Source: a bacterium (GTDB taxonomy: Bacteria > Planctomycetota > UBA1135 > GCA-002686595). Taken from it: a DNA stretch of 36,923 nt. The DNA lies in assembly GCA_030426785.1 (NCBI GenBank), contig JAUHXY010000008.1, positions 1 to 36,923 of the forward strand. The letters are read 5' to 3'. The notes beneath the pieces are model-generated. The model did not search any database. It was not told where the DNA came from and saw only the letters and a list, made by a program, of their open reading frames with translations. Shown in pieces: positions 1 to 8,865 of this stretch (position 1 is its first letter; every line of letters begins with the position of its first letter). A program made the translations under genes and the position numbers.

Positions 1-1241
1 TTCACGCCTACCTGTCCAGCTTGCAGGGCCGCGGCCACGCGCCGACCGCGATCCAGGTCTTGGGTCCAGACGTTGGCGCCTAGGCCGTACGGCGTGTCAT
101 TCGCCAGGCGGATCGCTTCGGCTTCGTCCCCAGAAAAGCGCGTCAGGGCGATGACCGGACCGAAGGTCTCTTCGCGCGTGATGCGCTGTTCTTGGCGCAC
201 ATCGGCCAGGACCGTGGCGGGATAAAAGAAGCCGGGACCATCGGGCTTCTGCCCCCCCAGCACCACCCGAGCCCCCTCGGCGCGGGCCTCTTGCACCTGC
301 TGATCGACGATGTCGCGCTGGTGCTCGCTCACCAAGGGGCCCATGGCGACGCCTTCGGCAAAACCGTCTCCATGGTGCCAAGCCTGGGCCTTTTCCCGCA
401 CGCGCTCCTCGAAAGCCGCCGCGATCGGTTCTGCCACGTAGACGCGCTCGATGCTGCAACACACCTGACCGGTGTTGCGCAGACTGTGGGTCACCGCGCT
501 TTCGGCGGCCGCTTCCAGGTCCGCGTCCGCGAAGACCACCATGGGGTCTTTGCCGCCCAACTCGAGCACGAGGCGCTTCAAGCCTTGGGACGCCGCCGCC
601 ATGATGCGCATGCCGGTGGCCCGGCTGCCGACGAAGCCGACCATGTCGATGTCGGCGTCGACCAGGGCCGCGCCGACGTCGCCGGCGCCTTGCACCAACT
701 CCAGCACGCCCTCCGGCAAGTGCTGCGCCAAGACCTGGTGGATCAAAGCGCCGGTCAACGGCACGTGTTCGCTCGGCTTGAAAACCACCGAGTTTCCCGT
801 GCCGAGGGCGGGGATCAAGATCGACAAGGGCATGCCCAGCGGGAAGTTCCACGGCGTGATGGCGGCCACCACACCATGGGGCACGCGCACCAATTGGGTT
901 TCGTCCTCGGTGCCTGCGAAGGGTTGCGGGGCGATCGCTTCGACGATCTCGCGGGTCTTGGCTTCCAGGCCGGATAGGTAGCCTTCCACCTCGCCGAGGG
1001 CCGACCGCCGGGTCTTGCCCATCTCGCGGGTGATCGTGTCCGCCAGCTCGTCCTTGCGATTCTCAAAGGTCCCCAAAGAAGCCAACAAGGCTTCGCGACG
1101 GGCTTCGGCGGACAGCGCGGCCCAGGCGGGTTGCGCCGCGCGAGCGCGAGCCACGGCGGCGCGGATTTGCTCTACGCTCGCGCCGGGAATCTCGGCGAGC
1201 ACTTCCCCGTTGGCGGGGTTTCGATCGATCACGGTTTGCAT
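1..1241 (-). CDS. NAD(P)-dependent aldehyde dehydrogenase (C-terminus cut by window edge)
   Basis: This is an aldehyde dehydrogenase superfamily enzyme, which oxidises an aldehyde to the acid with NAD(P)+. The frame opens at ATG 1241 (MQTVIDRNPANGE) and runs off the left edge, leaving 413 codons of a family that is usually 450-500 long. The general-base glutamate lies in ELGGKD (E227), and the nucleophilic cysteine lies in NTGQVCCS (C261). The 34-residue spacing between them is typical. A cofactor-loop motif FVGSRATG precedes the glutamate. The extreme C-terminus lies outside the window. The substrate cannot be read from the sequence; succinate semialdehyde or another small aldehyde is plausible. 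No Shine-Dalgarno sequence precedes the start, and 236 non-coding bases separate it from the SDR gene on the same strand. Confidence 0.93.
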   Translation of the reverse strand, partial: MQTVIDRNPANGEVLAEIPGASVEQIRAAVARARAAQPAWAALSAEARREALLASLGTFENRKDELADTITREMGKTRRSALGEVEGYLSGLEAKTREIVEAIAPQPFAGTEDETQLVRVPHGVVAAITPWNFPLGMPLSILIPALGTGNSVVFKPSEHVPLTGALIHQVLAQHLPEGVLELVQGAGDVGAALVDADIDMVGFVGSRATGMRIMAAASQGLKRLVLELGGKDPMVVFADADLEAAAESAVTHSLRNTGQVCCSIERVYVAEPIAAAFEERVREKAQAWHHGDGFAEGVAMGPLVSEHQRDIVDQQVQEARAEGARVVLGGQKPDGPGFFYPATVLADVRQEQRITREETFGPVIALTRFSGDEAEAIRLANDTPYGLGANVWTQDLDRGRRVAAALQAGQVGV

Positions 1242-1477
1242 GCGTTCAGTCTAGAACCTATCCCAAAACCCTGGACTCGGCAGGTACGCTTTTTGGCCTA
1301 CCGCACCTGGAGCACGGAACGCCACCGGATCCCGTTGGATACTGCGAGCCAACGCGACGCTGGGCTTGGAGGTCAGCAGAGGTGCCTGTTGCGCGAAGGA
1401 CTTAGGACAGAAATGGTCCCCAACCGGGAGGCGTGAGCCGTGGGAACCGTTTCTTCGAATGAGCCCGGGGCGGGCCG

Positions 1478-2206
1478 CTAGAGTAAGAATCCGCCCGCCA
1501 CTTCCAGATTCTGCCCGGTCACGTGTTCGGCTTGCAGCAACCAAGCTGCGGCGTCGGCGATTTCCTCCACACGACCCGGCCGGCCGAGCGGGATCGATCC
1601 CCACAGCTCCGGGTCGTGGGAATCGGGTGCAGCGCCCGCATGGGGCACGATCCCCGGTGACACCATGTTGACGCGCACACCGAATGGCGCTTCTTGGAGC
1701 GCGAGCGATCGCATGTAGACCAGCAGCGCGGTTTTGGCGGCGGTGTAAGCGGCCGTATCGCGGCGAGCGCGAAGTCCTTCCAGGCCCGCGGCACCGAACA
1801 ACAGAACCTGTCCATGGGCGGCGCGCAAAGCCGGCCGGGCTGCATCCACGAGGCGCACGGCGGAGATCAAGTTGGTCTGCAACAGATCTTCGAAGGTCTC
1901 GACCGGGGTGTCAGCGAGCGGCGCGGTGGCGTACGTGCCTACGCCGTGGACCAAACCGTGCAACGCGCCTTCTCGCTCGAGCACCGCCTGCACCACGCGC
2001 GTTGCCGTGGCCGGATCGCGCAAGTCGCCTCGGTGGACCCTTTCCGGGCCCAACCGGTCGGCGAGGCCCGCGAGACGCTCCGGATCCCGAGCCATCCCGT
2101 GCACGCGCCAGCCCTGCTGGGCGAGATGCTCCGAGACCGCTTGCGCGAGCCCCCGGCCCGCCCCGCTGATGAGGACGACTGGGGAACCGGTGGACTGGTC
2201 TTGCAT
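1478..2206 (-). CDS. SDR-family oxidoreductase with altered active site
   Basis: A 242-residue short-chain dehydrogenase/reductase. The nucleotide-binding glycine motif SGAGRGLA is at residues 14-21, and N112, Y154 and K158 (YTAAK) match the Asn-Tyr-Lys part of the catalytic tetrad. Two usual features are changed. The NNAG motif reads HGVG (87-90), and the residue aligned with the catalytic serine is glycine (G138 in LLFGAAG). The C-terminus VTGQNLEVAGGFLL resembles the end of FabG-type reductases. I start at ATG 2206 because the upstream in-frame residues (from 2272) look non-coding. It is divergent from gdhA, with 111 bases between the starts. The substrate is unknown, and the missing serine may mean low or altered activity. 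Confidence 0.88.
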   Translation of the reverse strand: MQDQSTGSPVVLISGAGRGLAQAVSEHLAQQGWRVHGMARDPERLAGLADRLGPERVHRGDLRDPATATRVVQAVLEREGALHGLVHGVGTYATAPLADTPVETFEDLLQTNLISAVRLVDAARPALRAAHGQVLLFGAAGLEGLRARRDTAAYTAAKTALLVYMRSLALQEAPFGVRVNMVSPGIVPHAGAAPDSHDPELWGSIPLGRPGRVEEIADAAAWLLQAEHVTGQNLEVAGGFLL

Positions 2207-2317
2207 GGCCCTACCGTAGCGCCTGCCCGTCCAGACTCGACCCTCGGCAGGAAAAGTTCCGATCCCCAGCATCGGGTTGGGACCGGACTGCGAAGGATCT
2301 CGGGCGCAGAAGGGACC

Positions 2318-3703
2318 ATGCCCTACGATGCAGGCCTGCCCCCACCCCTACGATCCATGCAAAGCACCCATCAGGATTCTCTCGAACGCTTCCTCGCCGG
2401 CCTGCGCCGACGCAACCCCGGCGAACACGAGTTTCACCAAGCGGTGGAGGAGGTGGCGGTGAACATCCTTCCTTTCGTCGCCGAGCGACCGCAATACGAA
2501 CACAAGCGAATCCTCGAGCGCATGACCGAGCCGGACCGCATCATCATCTTCCGGGTGTGCTGGGAAGACGACGAAGGCAACATCCGCGTCAACCGTGGCT
2601 ACCGCATCCAGTGCAACAACTCGATCGGCCCGTACAAGGGCGGCATCCGCTTCCACCCCTCGGTCAACCTCAGCATCCTGAAGTTCCTCGCGTTTGAGCA
2701 AACCTTCAAGAACAGCTTGACGGGCCTGCCCCTTGGCGGCGGCAAAGGAGGTTCGGACTTTGACCCCAAAGGAAAGTCCGCCAACGAAGTGATGCGCTTT
2801 TGTCAGTCCTTCATGACCGAGCTGCACCGCCATGTGGGCCCCGACACCGACGTGCCGGCGGGCGACATCGGAGTGGGCTCGCGCGAGGTGGGGTACCTGT
2901 TTGGCCAATACAAGCGGCTCACCAACCGCTTCGAGGGTGTCTTGACGGGCAAGGCGTTGGAATTCGGCGGCAGCCACATCCGCAACGAAGCCACGGGTTA
3001 TGGAGTGGTGTACCTCATGGAGAACGTGCTGCAGCGCTGCCAGGAAGAGCTGGAGGGCAAGACCTGCGCCATCTCGGGGGCGGGCAACGTGGCCACGCAC
3101 TGTGCCGAAAAACTGATCGAGCGGGGCGCAAAAGTGCTCACCCTCTCGGACTCCTCCGGCTTCATCTACGACCCCGAAGGGATCACGCAGGAGAAGCTGG
3201 AGTGGGTCAAAGAGCTCAAGAACGAACGCCGGGGCCGCATCCAGGAGTACGCGGAGCACTTTGGCTGCGAGTTTTCGGAGGGGCGCCCTTGGAAGGTGCC
3301 GTGCGAGCTCGCCTTTCCTTGCGCCACCCAAAACGAAATGGAAGAGCCCGACGTACGCACGTTGGTGCGCAACGGCTGCCAAGCGGTCGCGGAAGGGGCC
3401 AACATGCCGACCACTCCGGGGGCCATCGAAGTGCTGCGCGAAGCGCGCGTCCTGCACGCTCCCGCCAAAGCCGCCAACGCTGGCGGGGTGGCCGTGTCCG
3501 GCCTAGAAATGTCGCAGAACAGCGTGCGCATCCGCTGGAATCGCGAAGAGGTGGACGAGCACCTGCAACGCATCATGAGCGAAATCCACGACCAGTGCGT
3601 GGAATTCGGAGAACACGGGGAGTACGTCGACTACATGCGCGGAGCTAACATCGCCGGATTCCGCAAGGTAGCCCACGCCATGCTAGCGTACGGCGTCATG
3701 TGA
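2318..3703 (+). CDS. gdhA: NADP-specific glutamate dehydrogenase
   Basis: A hexameric-type glutamate dehydrogenase that reductively aminates 2-oxoglutarate with ammonium and NADPH, giving cytoplasmic ammonium assimilation. The protein can be aligned by eye with E. coli GdhA over its whole length. Signatures include GPYKGGIRFHPSVN, GGGKGGSDFDPKGKS (with the family's reactive lysine at K143), DTDVPAGDIGVG, the dinucleotide-binding turn SGAGNVA, and AEGANMPTTP. Two starts are possible. ATG 2318 is preceded by the purine-rich AGAAGGGA and gives 461 residues. ATG 2357 gives 448 residues and matches the E. coli N-terminus better. I report 2318 for its ribosome-binding site. The gene ends 8 bases before the convergent lepB. 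Confidence 0.96.
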   Translation: MPYDAGLPPPLRSMQSTHQDSLERFLAGLRRRNPGEHEFHQAVEEVAVNILPFVAERPQYEHKRILERMTEPDRIIIFRVCWEDDEGNIRVNRGYRIQCNNSIGPYKGGIRFHPSVNLSILKFLAFEQTFKNSLTGLPLGGGKGGSDFDPKGKSANEVMRFCQSFMTELHRHVGPDTDVPAGDIGVGSREVGYLFGQYKRLTNRFEGVLTGKALEFGGSHIRNEATGYGVVYLMENVLQRCQEELEGKTCAISGAGNVATHCAEKLIERGAKVLTLSDSSGFIYDPEGITQEKLEWVKELKNERRGRIQEYAEHFGCEFSEGRPWKVPCELAFPCATQNEMEEPDVRTLVRNGCQAVAEGANMPTTPGAIEVLREARVLHAPAKAANAGGVAVSGLEMSQNSVRIRWNREEVDEHLQRIMSEIHDQCVEFGEHGEYVDYMRGANIAGFRKVAHAMLAYGVM

Positions 3704-3711
3704 GCCGCCGC

Positions 3712-4404
3712 TCAGTCGATCCAGCCGAAGCGGTCCAAAGGCCAGACGCGCAGGCGCACGAGCCCGCGCACCAACTCCTGGGGCACTTGGCCGAAGTCGC
3801 GCGAGTCCGAGCTCTTAATGCGGTTGTCCCCCAGCACAAAGTAGTGCCCGGGCCGCACGGTGGTGCGCAAACTGGTAGTGGGGTCGATCGCCCGCACGGA
3901 CACGTAGGGTTCCTCGACGGGATCCCCGTTGACCCATACGCCGCCGTATTGCACGACGACTTCATCGCCTGGCAACCCCACCACGCGCTTGATGTAGTCC
4001 ATGCGCGGGTCGAGGGGATAGCGCAGAACCACCACGTCGCCGCGATCGACCGGCGCAAATGCGTAGGTCAGTTGGTCGACGAGGATGCGATCGCGGTCGT
4101 GAATGCCCGGCATCATGGACGCGCCGCGCACTTCCGAGTAGTTGAAGGTCAGGCTCACCATCACCGCCAAGGGTAAACCCAGCTTGAACACGCTCCACAG
4201 GAAGCGGTTCCAATAGGGCTTCGCCATCGAGGCTGGCACCCGGGGAAGGCGCGGGTCGATTTCCACGGGGGGCAGGGCCCCGCGAACCTCGCCGGGCACG
4301 CTCATCAGCTCCGCCAGCGAGGCCGGGGAAGCTTGGGTCGCCTGGGACTCTGAAAAATATTCCGAGTCGCTCGGCGTAGGCGTGCTTTGTGGCCGAGTTT
4401 CCAT
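3712..4404 (-). CDS. lepB: Signal peptidase I
   Basis: The membrane serine protease that removes signal peptides from exported proteins. It has 230 residues. A hydrophilic N-terminal tail of about 65 residues is followed by one membrane segment (about 66-88), and the catalytic domain lies outside. The nucleophile box reads RGASMMPGI (S96). The general-base lysine lies in MDYIKRVVGLPGDEV (K139). The conserved late box reads GDNRIKSSDSRDFG (192-205). The order and spacing match the S26A family. The gene converges on gdhA with an 8-base gap and diverges from the ABC transporter operon. The many exported proteins in this window are potential substrates, though the lipoproteins among them would need signal peptidase II instead. 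Confidence 0.95.
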   Translation of the reverse strand: METRPQSTPTPSDSEYFSESQATQASPASLAELMSVPGEVRGALPPVEIDPRLPRVPASMAKPYWNRFLWSVFKLGLPLAVMVSLTFNYSEVRGASMMPGIHDRDRILVDQLTYAFAPVDRGDVVVLRYPLDPRMDYIKRVVGLPGDEVVVQYGGVWVNGDPVEEPYVSVRAIDPTTSLRTTVRPGHYFVLGDNRIKSSDSRDFGQVPQELVRGLVRLRVWPLDRFGWID

Positions 4405-4569
4405 CTCGCCGGTTATCGGACGATCGACGGGAGCGCTTTAGGAAGTGAGTCCACTCTCGAGGGCCCCATCCCGTCGAACCTCGATTCCCCGGCACGCCGC
4501 TTTCCCCGCTTCCCTGCCGGTTAGGGGATGATTCGCGCCCCGGCCAACGGCTACGCTAGGCACCGAATC

Positions 4570-5913
4570 ATGGCATCCGCACCCTCCCCCCGCGCTCCCC
4601 GAGGTTGGTCCGCCATCTACCACGTGGCCGCCCAAGAATTGCGCACCAGCCTGCGCGATCGGCAAACCGTCGTGAACTCGGTGGTGCTGCCGATCGTGAT
4701 GTATCCGATCTTGTTCTGGTTGATCCTGCAGGGCTTCCTGGTGGTGCAAGGCCACAAAGAACGCACGACGGTCGAGGTCGCTTTGGTGGGTGCGCCCGAG
4801 CGAGTGGCCCAGGTCCAAGCCCAGTGGATGGCCGAGCTGGATGACGGCCCCAACCACACCCTTTTGCGCACCGACTGGTGGCCCAACGCCGACGTCGAGA
4901 CTTTGCGCGCGAACCTGCGAGCCCCGAAAGCGAGCGCGACCCAAGAGGAGCACAGCGCCGATCGGCCGGATGCCGTCTTGCGCTTACCCGACCCGTCCTC
5001 GGACGAGTCGGCCCAACTATTCATCGAGAGCACGCGGTCGCAATCCGAGTTGGCCGGTGAGCGCACCAGCCGGCTCGTGGGTCAATGGCAACGGGACCTG
5101 CGCGATCGGGCCGCTCAGGAAAAGGGGCTTGGCGACGAAGATTTGGACCCCTTCGACGTGACCTCCCACACGATCACCGCCGAACGGGACCAAGGCGCGT
5201 TTTTGCTGTCCTTGTTTCTGCCCATGATGATCGTCTTCATGGCGGTCATGGGAGCGTTTTTCCCTGCGGTCGATTCTACGGCGGGCGAAAAGGAACGCGG
5301 CACCGCCGAGACCACCCTGCTGCTGCCCTTGTCCCGAGAGCACGTATTGCTCGGCAAGATCTTGTCGACCAGCACCTTGGCTTTCATCGCAACGATCCTG
5401 AATCTGACCTTTATGGGCATCGCGGCGCGGCACCTGGTGGGCACGCTGGGTCCCAAGGTGCCCTTTTCGATCGAGTTTCCCTTCCTGGCGCTGCTCTACT
5501 CCCTGCCGCTGATCGCGCTGTTTTGCTTCTTCGTGTCGGCGGTCTTGACGGCTCTCGCCGGTCTGACCAAGAGCTTCAAAGAAGGGCAAGCCATGCTGGG
5601 CCCCGCCCAGATGGCCTTCATTCTGCCCGCCATCGTGGGCATCATGCCCGGCCTCAAACTTAGTGTGGTTTGGGCGCTGATCCCCGTCATCAACGTAGTG
5701 CTCGCCGTGCGCGCCATCCTCGTGATGGAGTGGTTGCCGATCCCCTACCTGACCACCGCCTTGGTGCTGTGCGCCAGCGCGTGGCTCGCCGTGCGCTTGT
5801 GCGTGCGCCTATTGAGCCTGGAGGCCCTAGCGTTTGCGGGATCCTCGATGTCCCTGAAAGACCTCTTCCGCCGCCTGCGCCAAGGGCGCGCCACCCCCGT
5901 CGGAAAACCCTAA
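4570..5913 (+). CDS. ABC-2 type permease, NatB-like
   Basis: Membrane subunit of an ABC exporter, 447 residues from ATG 4570. An in-frame ATG at 4528 would add 14 residues with no family support. The first membrane segment (about 35-58) is followed by a large extracytoplasmic domain (about 60-230). A membrane block then follows, starting FLLSLFLPMMIVFMAVMGAF. The cytoplasmic motif STAGEKERGTAETTLLLPLSR is characteristic of NatB/ABC-2 permeases. The gene is first in a three-gene operon; the ATPase follows after 4 bases. By analogy with Bacillus NatAB the system may export Na+ or another small compound, but the sequence does not fix the substrate. No clear Shine-Dalgarno sequence is visible. 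Confidence 0.9.
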   Translation: MASAPSPRAPRGWSAIYHVAAQELRTSLRDRQTVVNSVVLPIVMYPILFWLILQGFLVVQGHKERTTVEVALVGAPERVAQVQAQWMAELDDGPNHTLLRTDWWPNADVETLRANLRAPKASATQEEHSADRPDAVLRLPDPSSDESAQLFIESTRSQSELAGERTSRLVGQWQRDLRDRAAQEKGLGDEDLDPFDVTSHTITAERDQGAFLLSLFLPMMIVFMAVMGAFFPAVDSTAGEKERGTAETTLLLPLSREHVLLGKILSTSTLAFIATILNLTFMGIAARHLVGTLGPKVPFSIEFPFLALLYSLPLIALFCFFVSAVLTALAGLTKSFKEGQAMLGPAQMAFILPAIVGIMPGLKLSVVWALIPVINVVLAVRAILVMEWLPIPYLTTALVLCASAWLAVRLCVRLLSLEALAFAGSSMSLKDLFRRLRQGRATPVGKP

Positions 5914-5917
5914 CACC

Positions 5918-6727
5918 GTGCAAGATCCTCAATCCCACGCTCCCGCCGCAGCTCCGGCCGATCGGCCCGCGATCGAAGCCACCGGCCTCGTCAAAACCTT
6001 CTTCGATCCCGAGCGGGGCGAAGTCCAAGCCGTGCGCGGACTCGACCTGCGCTGCGAGTACGGCGAGATCTTTGGCTTGCTGGGTCCCAACGGCGCTGGC
6101 AAAACGACCACCCTGCGCATGTTGGCGGGCATCTTGGTGCCCACCGATGGGCACGCCTCCATCGCCGGCGTGGATGCGGCCCGCGACCCCATGGGGGTGC
6201 GGCAACGCATCGGTTTCCTGTCCGGCAGCACCGGGCTCTATCCTCGTTTGACCGCCCGGGAGACCTTGCGCTACTTCGGCCAGTTGCACGGCATCGCCAA
6301 AGGACCGCTCGAGGAGCGCATCGAGGAACTGGTCGAGGTCTTCCAACTGCACGAGTTTGCGGACGGGCGGTGCGAAGCCCTTTCCACGGGCCAAAAGCAG
6401 CGCGTCAACATCGCGCGCGCGGTGGTGCACGATCCGGAGGTTTTGATCCTCGATGAGCCCACTACCGGACTCGACATCATGGCGGCCAGCGACATGATCG
6501 ACTTCATCGAGAGCCGCCGTTCGAGCGGGCGCTGCGTGCTGTTCTCCACCCACATCCTGTCCGAAGCGGAACGCCTATGCGACCGCATCGGCGTGGTCGA
6601 TCACGGGCGCACCTTGGCGGTGGGCACCCTGCAGGAACTGCGGGCGGAAACGGGCCAAGAGTGGCTCGGGGACGTGTTCAAAGAACTGGTGCAACGAGCG
6701 GCCCAGGAGTCCGCGCCTGCTTCTTGA
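5918..6727 (+). CDS. ABC transporter ATPase, NatA-like
   Basis: Cytoplasmic ATPase that powers the two flanking ABC-2 permeases. It has 269 residues with a GTG start, and no other start upstream of the ABC domain is evident. Walker A is GPNGAGKT (56-63), the signature is LSTGQKQR (155-162), Walker B is VLILDEP (175-181), and the switch histidine is H212 in STHILSEAE. The Q-loop reads IGFLSGSTGLY, with no glutamine at the usual place; this is common in NatA-type subunits. The stop codon shares one base with the ATG of the next gene (TGATG at 6725-6729), so the two are probably translationally coupled. Confidence 0.94.
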   Translation: MQDPQSHAPAAAPADRPAIEATGLVKTFFDPERGEVQAVRGLDLRCEYGEIFGLLGPNGAGKTTTLRMLAGILVPTDGHASIAGVDAARDPMGVRQRIGFLSGSTGLYPRLTARETLRYFGQLHGIAKGPLEERIEELVEVFQLHEFADGRCEALSTGQKQRVNIARAVVHDPEVLILDEPTTGLDIMAASDMIDFIESRRSSGRCVLFSTHILSEAERLCDRIGVVDHGRTLAVGTLQELRAETGQEWLGDVFKELVQRAAQESAPAS

Positions 6728-8865
6728 TGACCGGATCCAAACCGCAAGCCCGCCAACAGTTCGCGGCCATCCTGCGCGTCGAGCTGCTGCAGCTCGTACG
6801 CGACAAGCGCGCGCTGTTCGCGGCGATCGTGCTGCCGGTGCTGTTGTATCCGTGGCTATTCGCCGGCCAGAAAAAGATCGAGAAGATCTCCCAAGAGTCC
6901 TTGGCGAGTCGCTCGTTGAGCGTCGCCTACGACTTTTCTGCCCTCCCCGAGCCCTGGGAGGCGCCGATTTGGGAGGCGCTGGCCGCCGCGGACCCCGTGG
7001 AGTGGGTGCCGGTCGATGCACAGGCTGCCCGGACCCTCGAAGAGGAACGCACCAGCACCCTCGCCGAACCGGAATCTGCGCCGGACCCCGTCGAGGCCAA
7101 GACCCAACGCCGCCAGCTCTACGAACAGCTCGTGGAGGAACCGCAGGTGTTGCTCGTCGTGGCGCACGCCAGTCGCAGCGGGCCGCAGCGCCCCGAGATC
7201 TCGATCTACTTCGACGTCAAACAAGACGAGAGCCGTGAAGCCCAAAGCCGCATCGCGGGGGCCTTGCGAGACCTGGAAGAAGCCCGCACGCAGGCCTTGC
7301 GCGAAGAACTGCTCGGCGGCGACCCGGCCGCCTTCCTGGCGCTTGAGACCGTGGACATCGCGAGTGCCGAAGAGCGCAGCGGCGCCAACCTGGGTCGTCT
7401 GTTGCCCATGCTGCTCGTCTTGCTGCTCATCTCGGGCGGAGCCTTCGCGGCCTTGACGGTTTTTGCCGGCGAGCGCGAGGCGGGCACCTTGGAGTCGATC
7501 CTGGTGCAGCCGATCTCCCCACGTACCTTGGCTTTCGCCAAATACACGGCGGTGGCGGTCGCCGCATTCGCAACCCTGCTCGCCAACTTGGGGGCCCTGT
7601 ACCTATGCGTCGCGATGGGTTGGACCGGCGACGGGGCAGGCGGCGGGATGGACGGCTTGCGCGTCACGCGGCTCGTCGGGGCCTTGGGTTACCTGCCTGG
7701 AGCGTTGCTCCTGTGCGGTTTGTTGTGCATGGCGCTGGGCCACGCCAAGACCTTCCGCGAGGGCCAGTACCTGCTGTTCCCCATCACCTTGCTGGCCGCG
7801 ATTCCCTCGGCGGTGGTGCTGCAACCCAGCTTGCCCAACAACGCCGTGCTCAGCGCGATTCCGTTCACGGGGCCCGCGCTGGTGCTGCGCGACATCCTGC
7901 GCGGCGACGTGCAACTGCTGCACTTCGTGGTGATGACCGTCAGCCACCTCCTGTGGGTGGCGTGGACCCTACGCCGCTTGGGCGGCATGTTAGAGGGAGA
8001 ACGGGCCCTCGCCAGCACGAGCGAAGCCCGGCGACTCGCGAAACAAGGCCCGGCGCGGCACGGCATGCGCTGGGGTTTCGCCGGCGTGCTCGCGTTTTAC
8101 TTGGTGGGCTACACGATCCAAGCCCGCATCCCGACCTGGGGGGTGGCGTACTCCATGTGGGGACTCTTGCCGCCGCTCGCGCTGCTGTGCGCTTGGCGCG
8201 CGCGTCGCACTTGGGCACCCTGGCCCGGCGAAGCACAACCAGCTCGCTTTTCTCTCGCGGCGGAACTGGGCTTACGCCCGGGGCGCTGGTCGGTGGGTTT
8301 GGGCGCCCTGCTGCTCGTGCCCGCCATGACCTTGGGCATGCAGCACTTCCTGACCTGGCAAGAATCCCTGCTGCCCCTACCGCAATTCATGCAGCAGGCG
8401 GCCGGCTTGGAGACCATGCTGAGCGAGCTATCGACCGTCCAGATGCTCTTCCTGATGGCGCTCACCCCGGCGATCTGCGAAGAACTATTCTTCCGCGGCG
8501 CTGTGTTCTCCAGCTTGCGGCGCGGCCTTTCGACGGGCAAAGCCCTGCTGTGGCAAACGCTTTTCTTCGCGGCCGCCCACGGTTCGGTGCACCGCATCCT
8601 GCCGACCGCGATCCTGGGCCTGCTGCTGGGTCTTTTGACCCTGCGTGCCCGAGCCCTGTGGCCCGCGATGCTGTTCCACTTCGCCTACAACGCCAGCCAG
8701 GTGTTGCAGGCCACCGGAGAGCTGCCCGCCCAGTCCGGACCGGAAGCCCACAGCGGGCATCAGCAGTTGGCTTGGCTTGCGCTCGTGGGTTTCGCGCTCG
8801 TGTTTTGGCCCCAACGCTCGCAAGCGAGCCGTCCGATGACCCGCTCGGCGCAATCGAGCGCCTAA
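6727..8865 (+). CDS. ABC-2 permease fused to CPBP intramembrane protease domain
   Basis: A 712-residue fusion protein. The N-terminal part (about 1-430) is a second NatB-like permease, with an extracytoplasmic domain after the first membrane helix and the motif FAGEREAGTLESILVQPISPR. The C-terminal part (about 480-700) is a polytopic CPBP (Abi/CAAX protease-like) domain. All three of its motifs are present: EELFFRG (E585 and E586), FFAAAHG and HFAYNAS. These carry the glutamate, histidine and asparagine residues expected at the active site. Start ATG 6727 overlaps the ATPase stop. The gene ends with a 4-base convergent overlap with the EamA gene. Such fusions are known as a domain architecture. 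Whether the protease domain processes a peptide substrate of the transporter is inference. Confidence 0.9.
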   Translation: MTGSKPQARQQFAAILRVELLQLVRDKRALFAAIVLPVLLYPWLFAGQKKIEKISQESLASRSLSVAYDFSALPEPWEAPIWEALAAADPVEWVPVDAQAARTLEEERTSTLAEPESAPDPVEAKTQRRQLYEQLVEEPQVLLVVAHASRSGPQRPEISIYFDVKQDESREAQSRIAGALRDLEEARTQALREELLGGDPAAFLALETVDIASAEERSGANLGRLLPMLLVLLLISGGAFAALTVFAGEREAGTLESILVQPISPRTLAFAKYTAVAVAAFATLLANLGALYLCVAMGWTGDGAGGGMDGLRVTRLVGALGYLPGALLLCGLLCMALGHAKTFREGQYLLFPITLLAAIPSAVVLQPSLPNNAVLSAIPFTGPALVLRDILRGDVQLLHFVVMTVSHLLWVAWTLRRLGGMLEGERALASTSEARRLAKQGPARHGMRWGFAGVLAFYLVGYTIQARIPTWGVAYSMWGLLPPLALLCAWRARRTWAPWPGEAQPARFSLAAELGLRPGRWSVGLGALLLVPAMTLGMQHFLTWQESLLPLPQFMQQAAGLETMLSELSTVQMLFLMALTPAICEELFFRGAVFSSLRRGLSTGKALLWQTLFFAAAHGSVHRILPTAILGLLLGLLTLRARALWPAMLFHFAYNASQVLQATGELPAQSGPEAHSGHQQLAWLALVGFALVFWPQRSQASRPMTRSAQSSA

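Noticed and set aside
1242-1477. Possible small gene or RNA between the aldehyde dehydrogenase and SDR genes
   Set aside because: No tRNA T-loop pattern, stable hairpin or frame with coding composition was found in these 236 bases.
2348-3457. Long open frame on the minus strand opposite gdhA (369 codons)
   Set aside because: It is fully antisense to a clearly conserved gdhA, is rich in His/Arg/Val as expected of shadow frames in GC-rich DNA, and shows no family motif.
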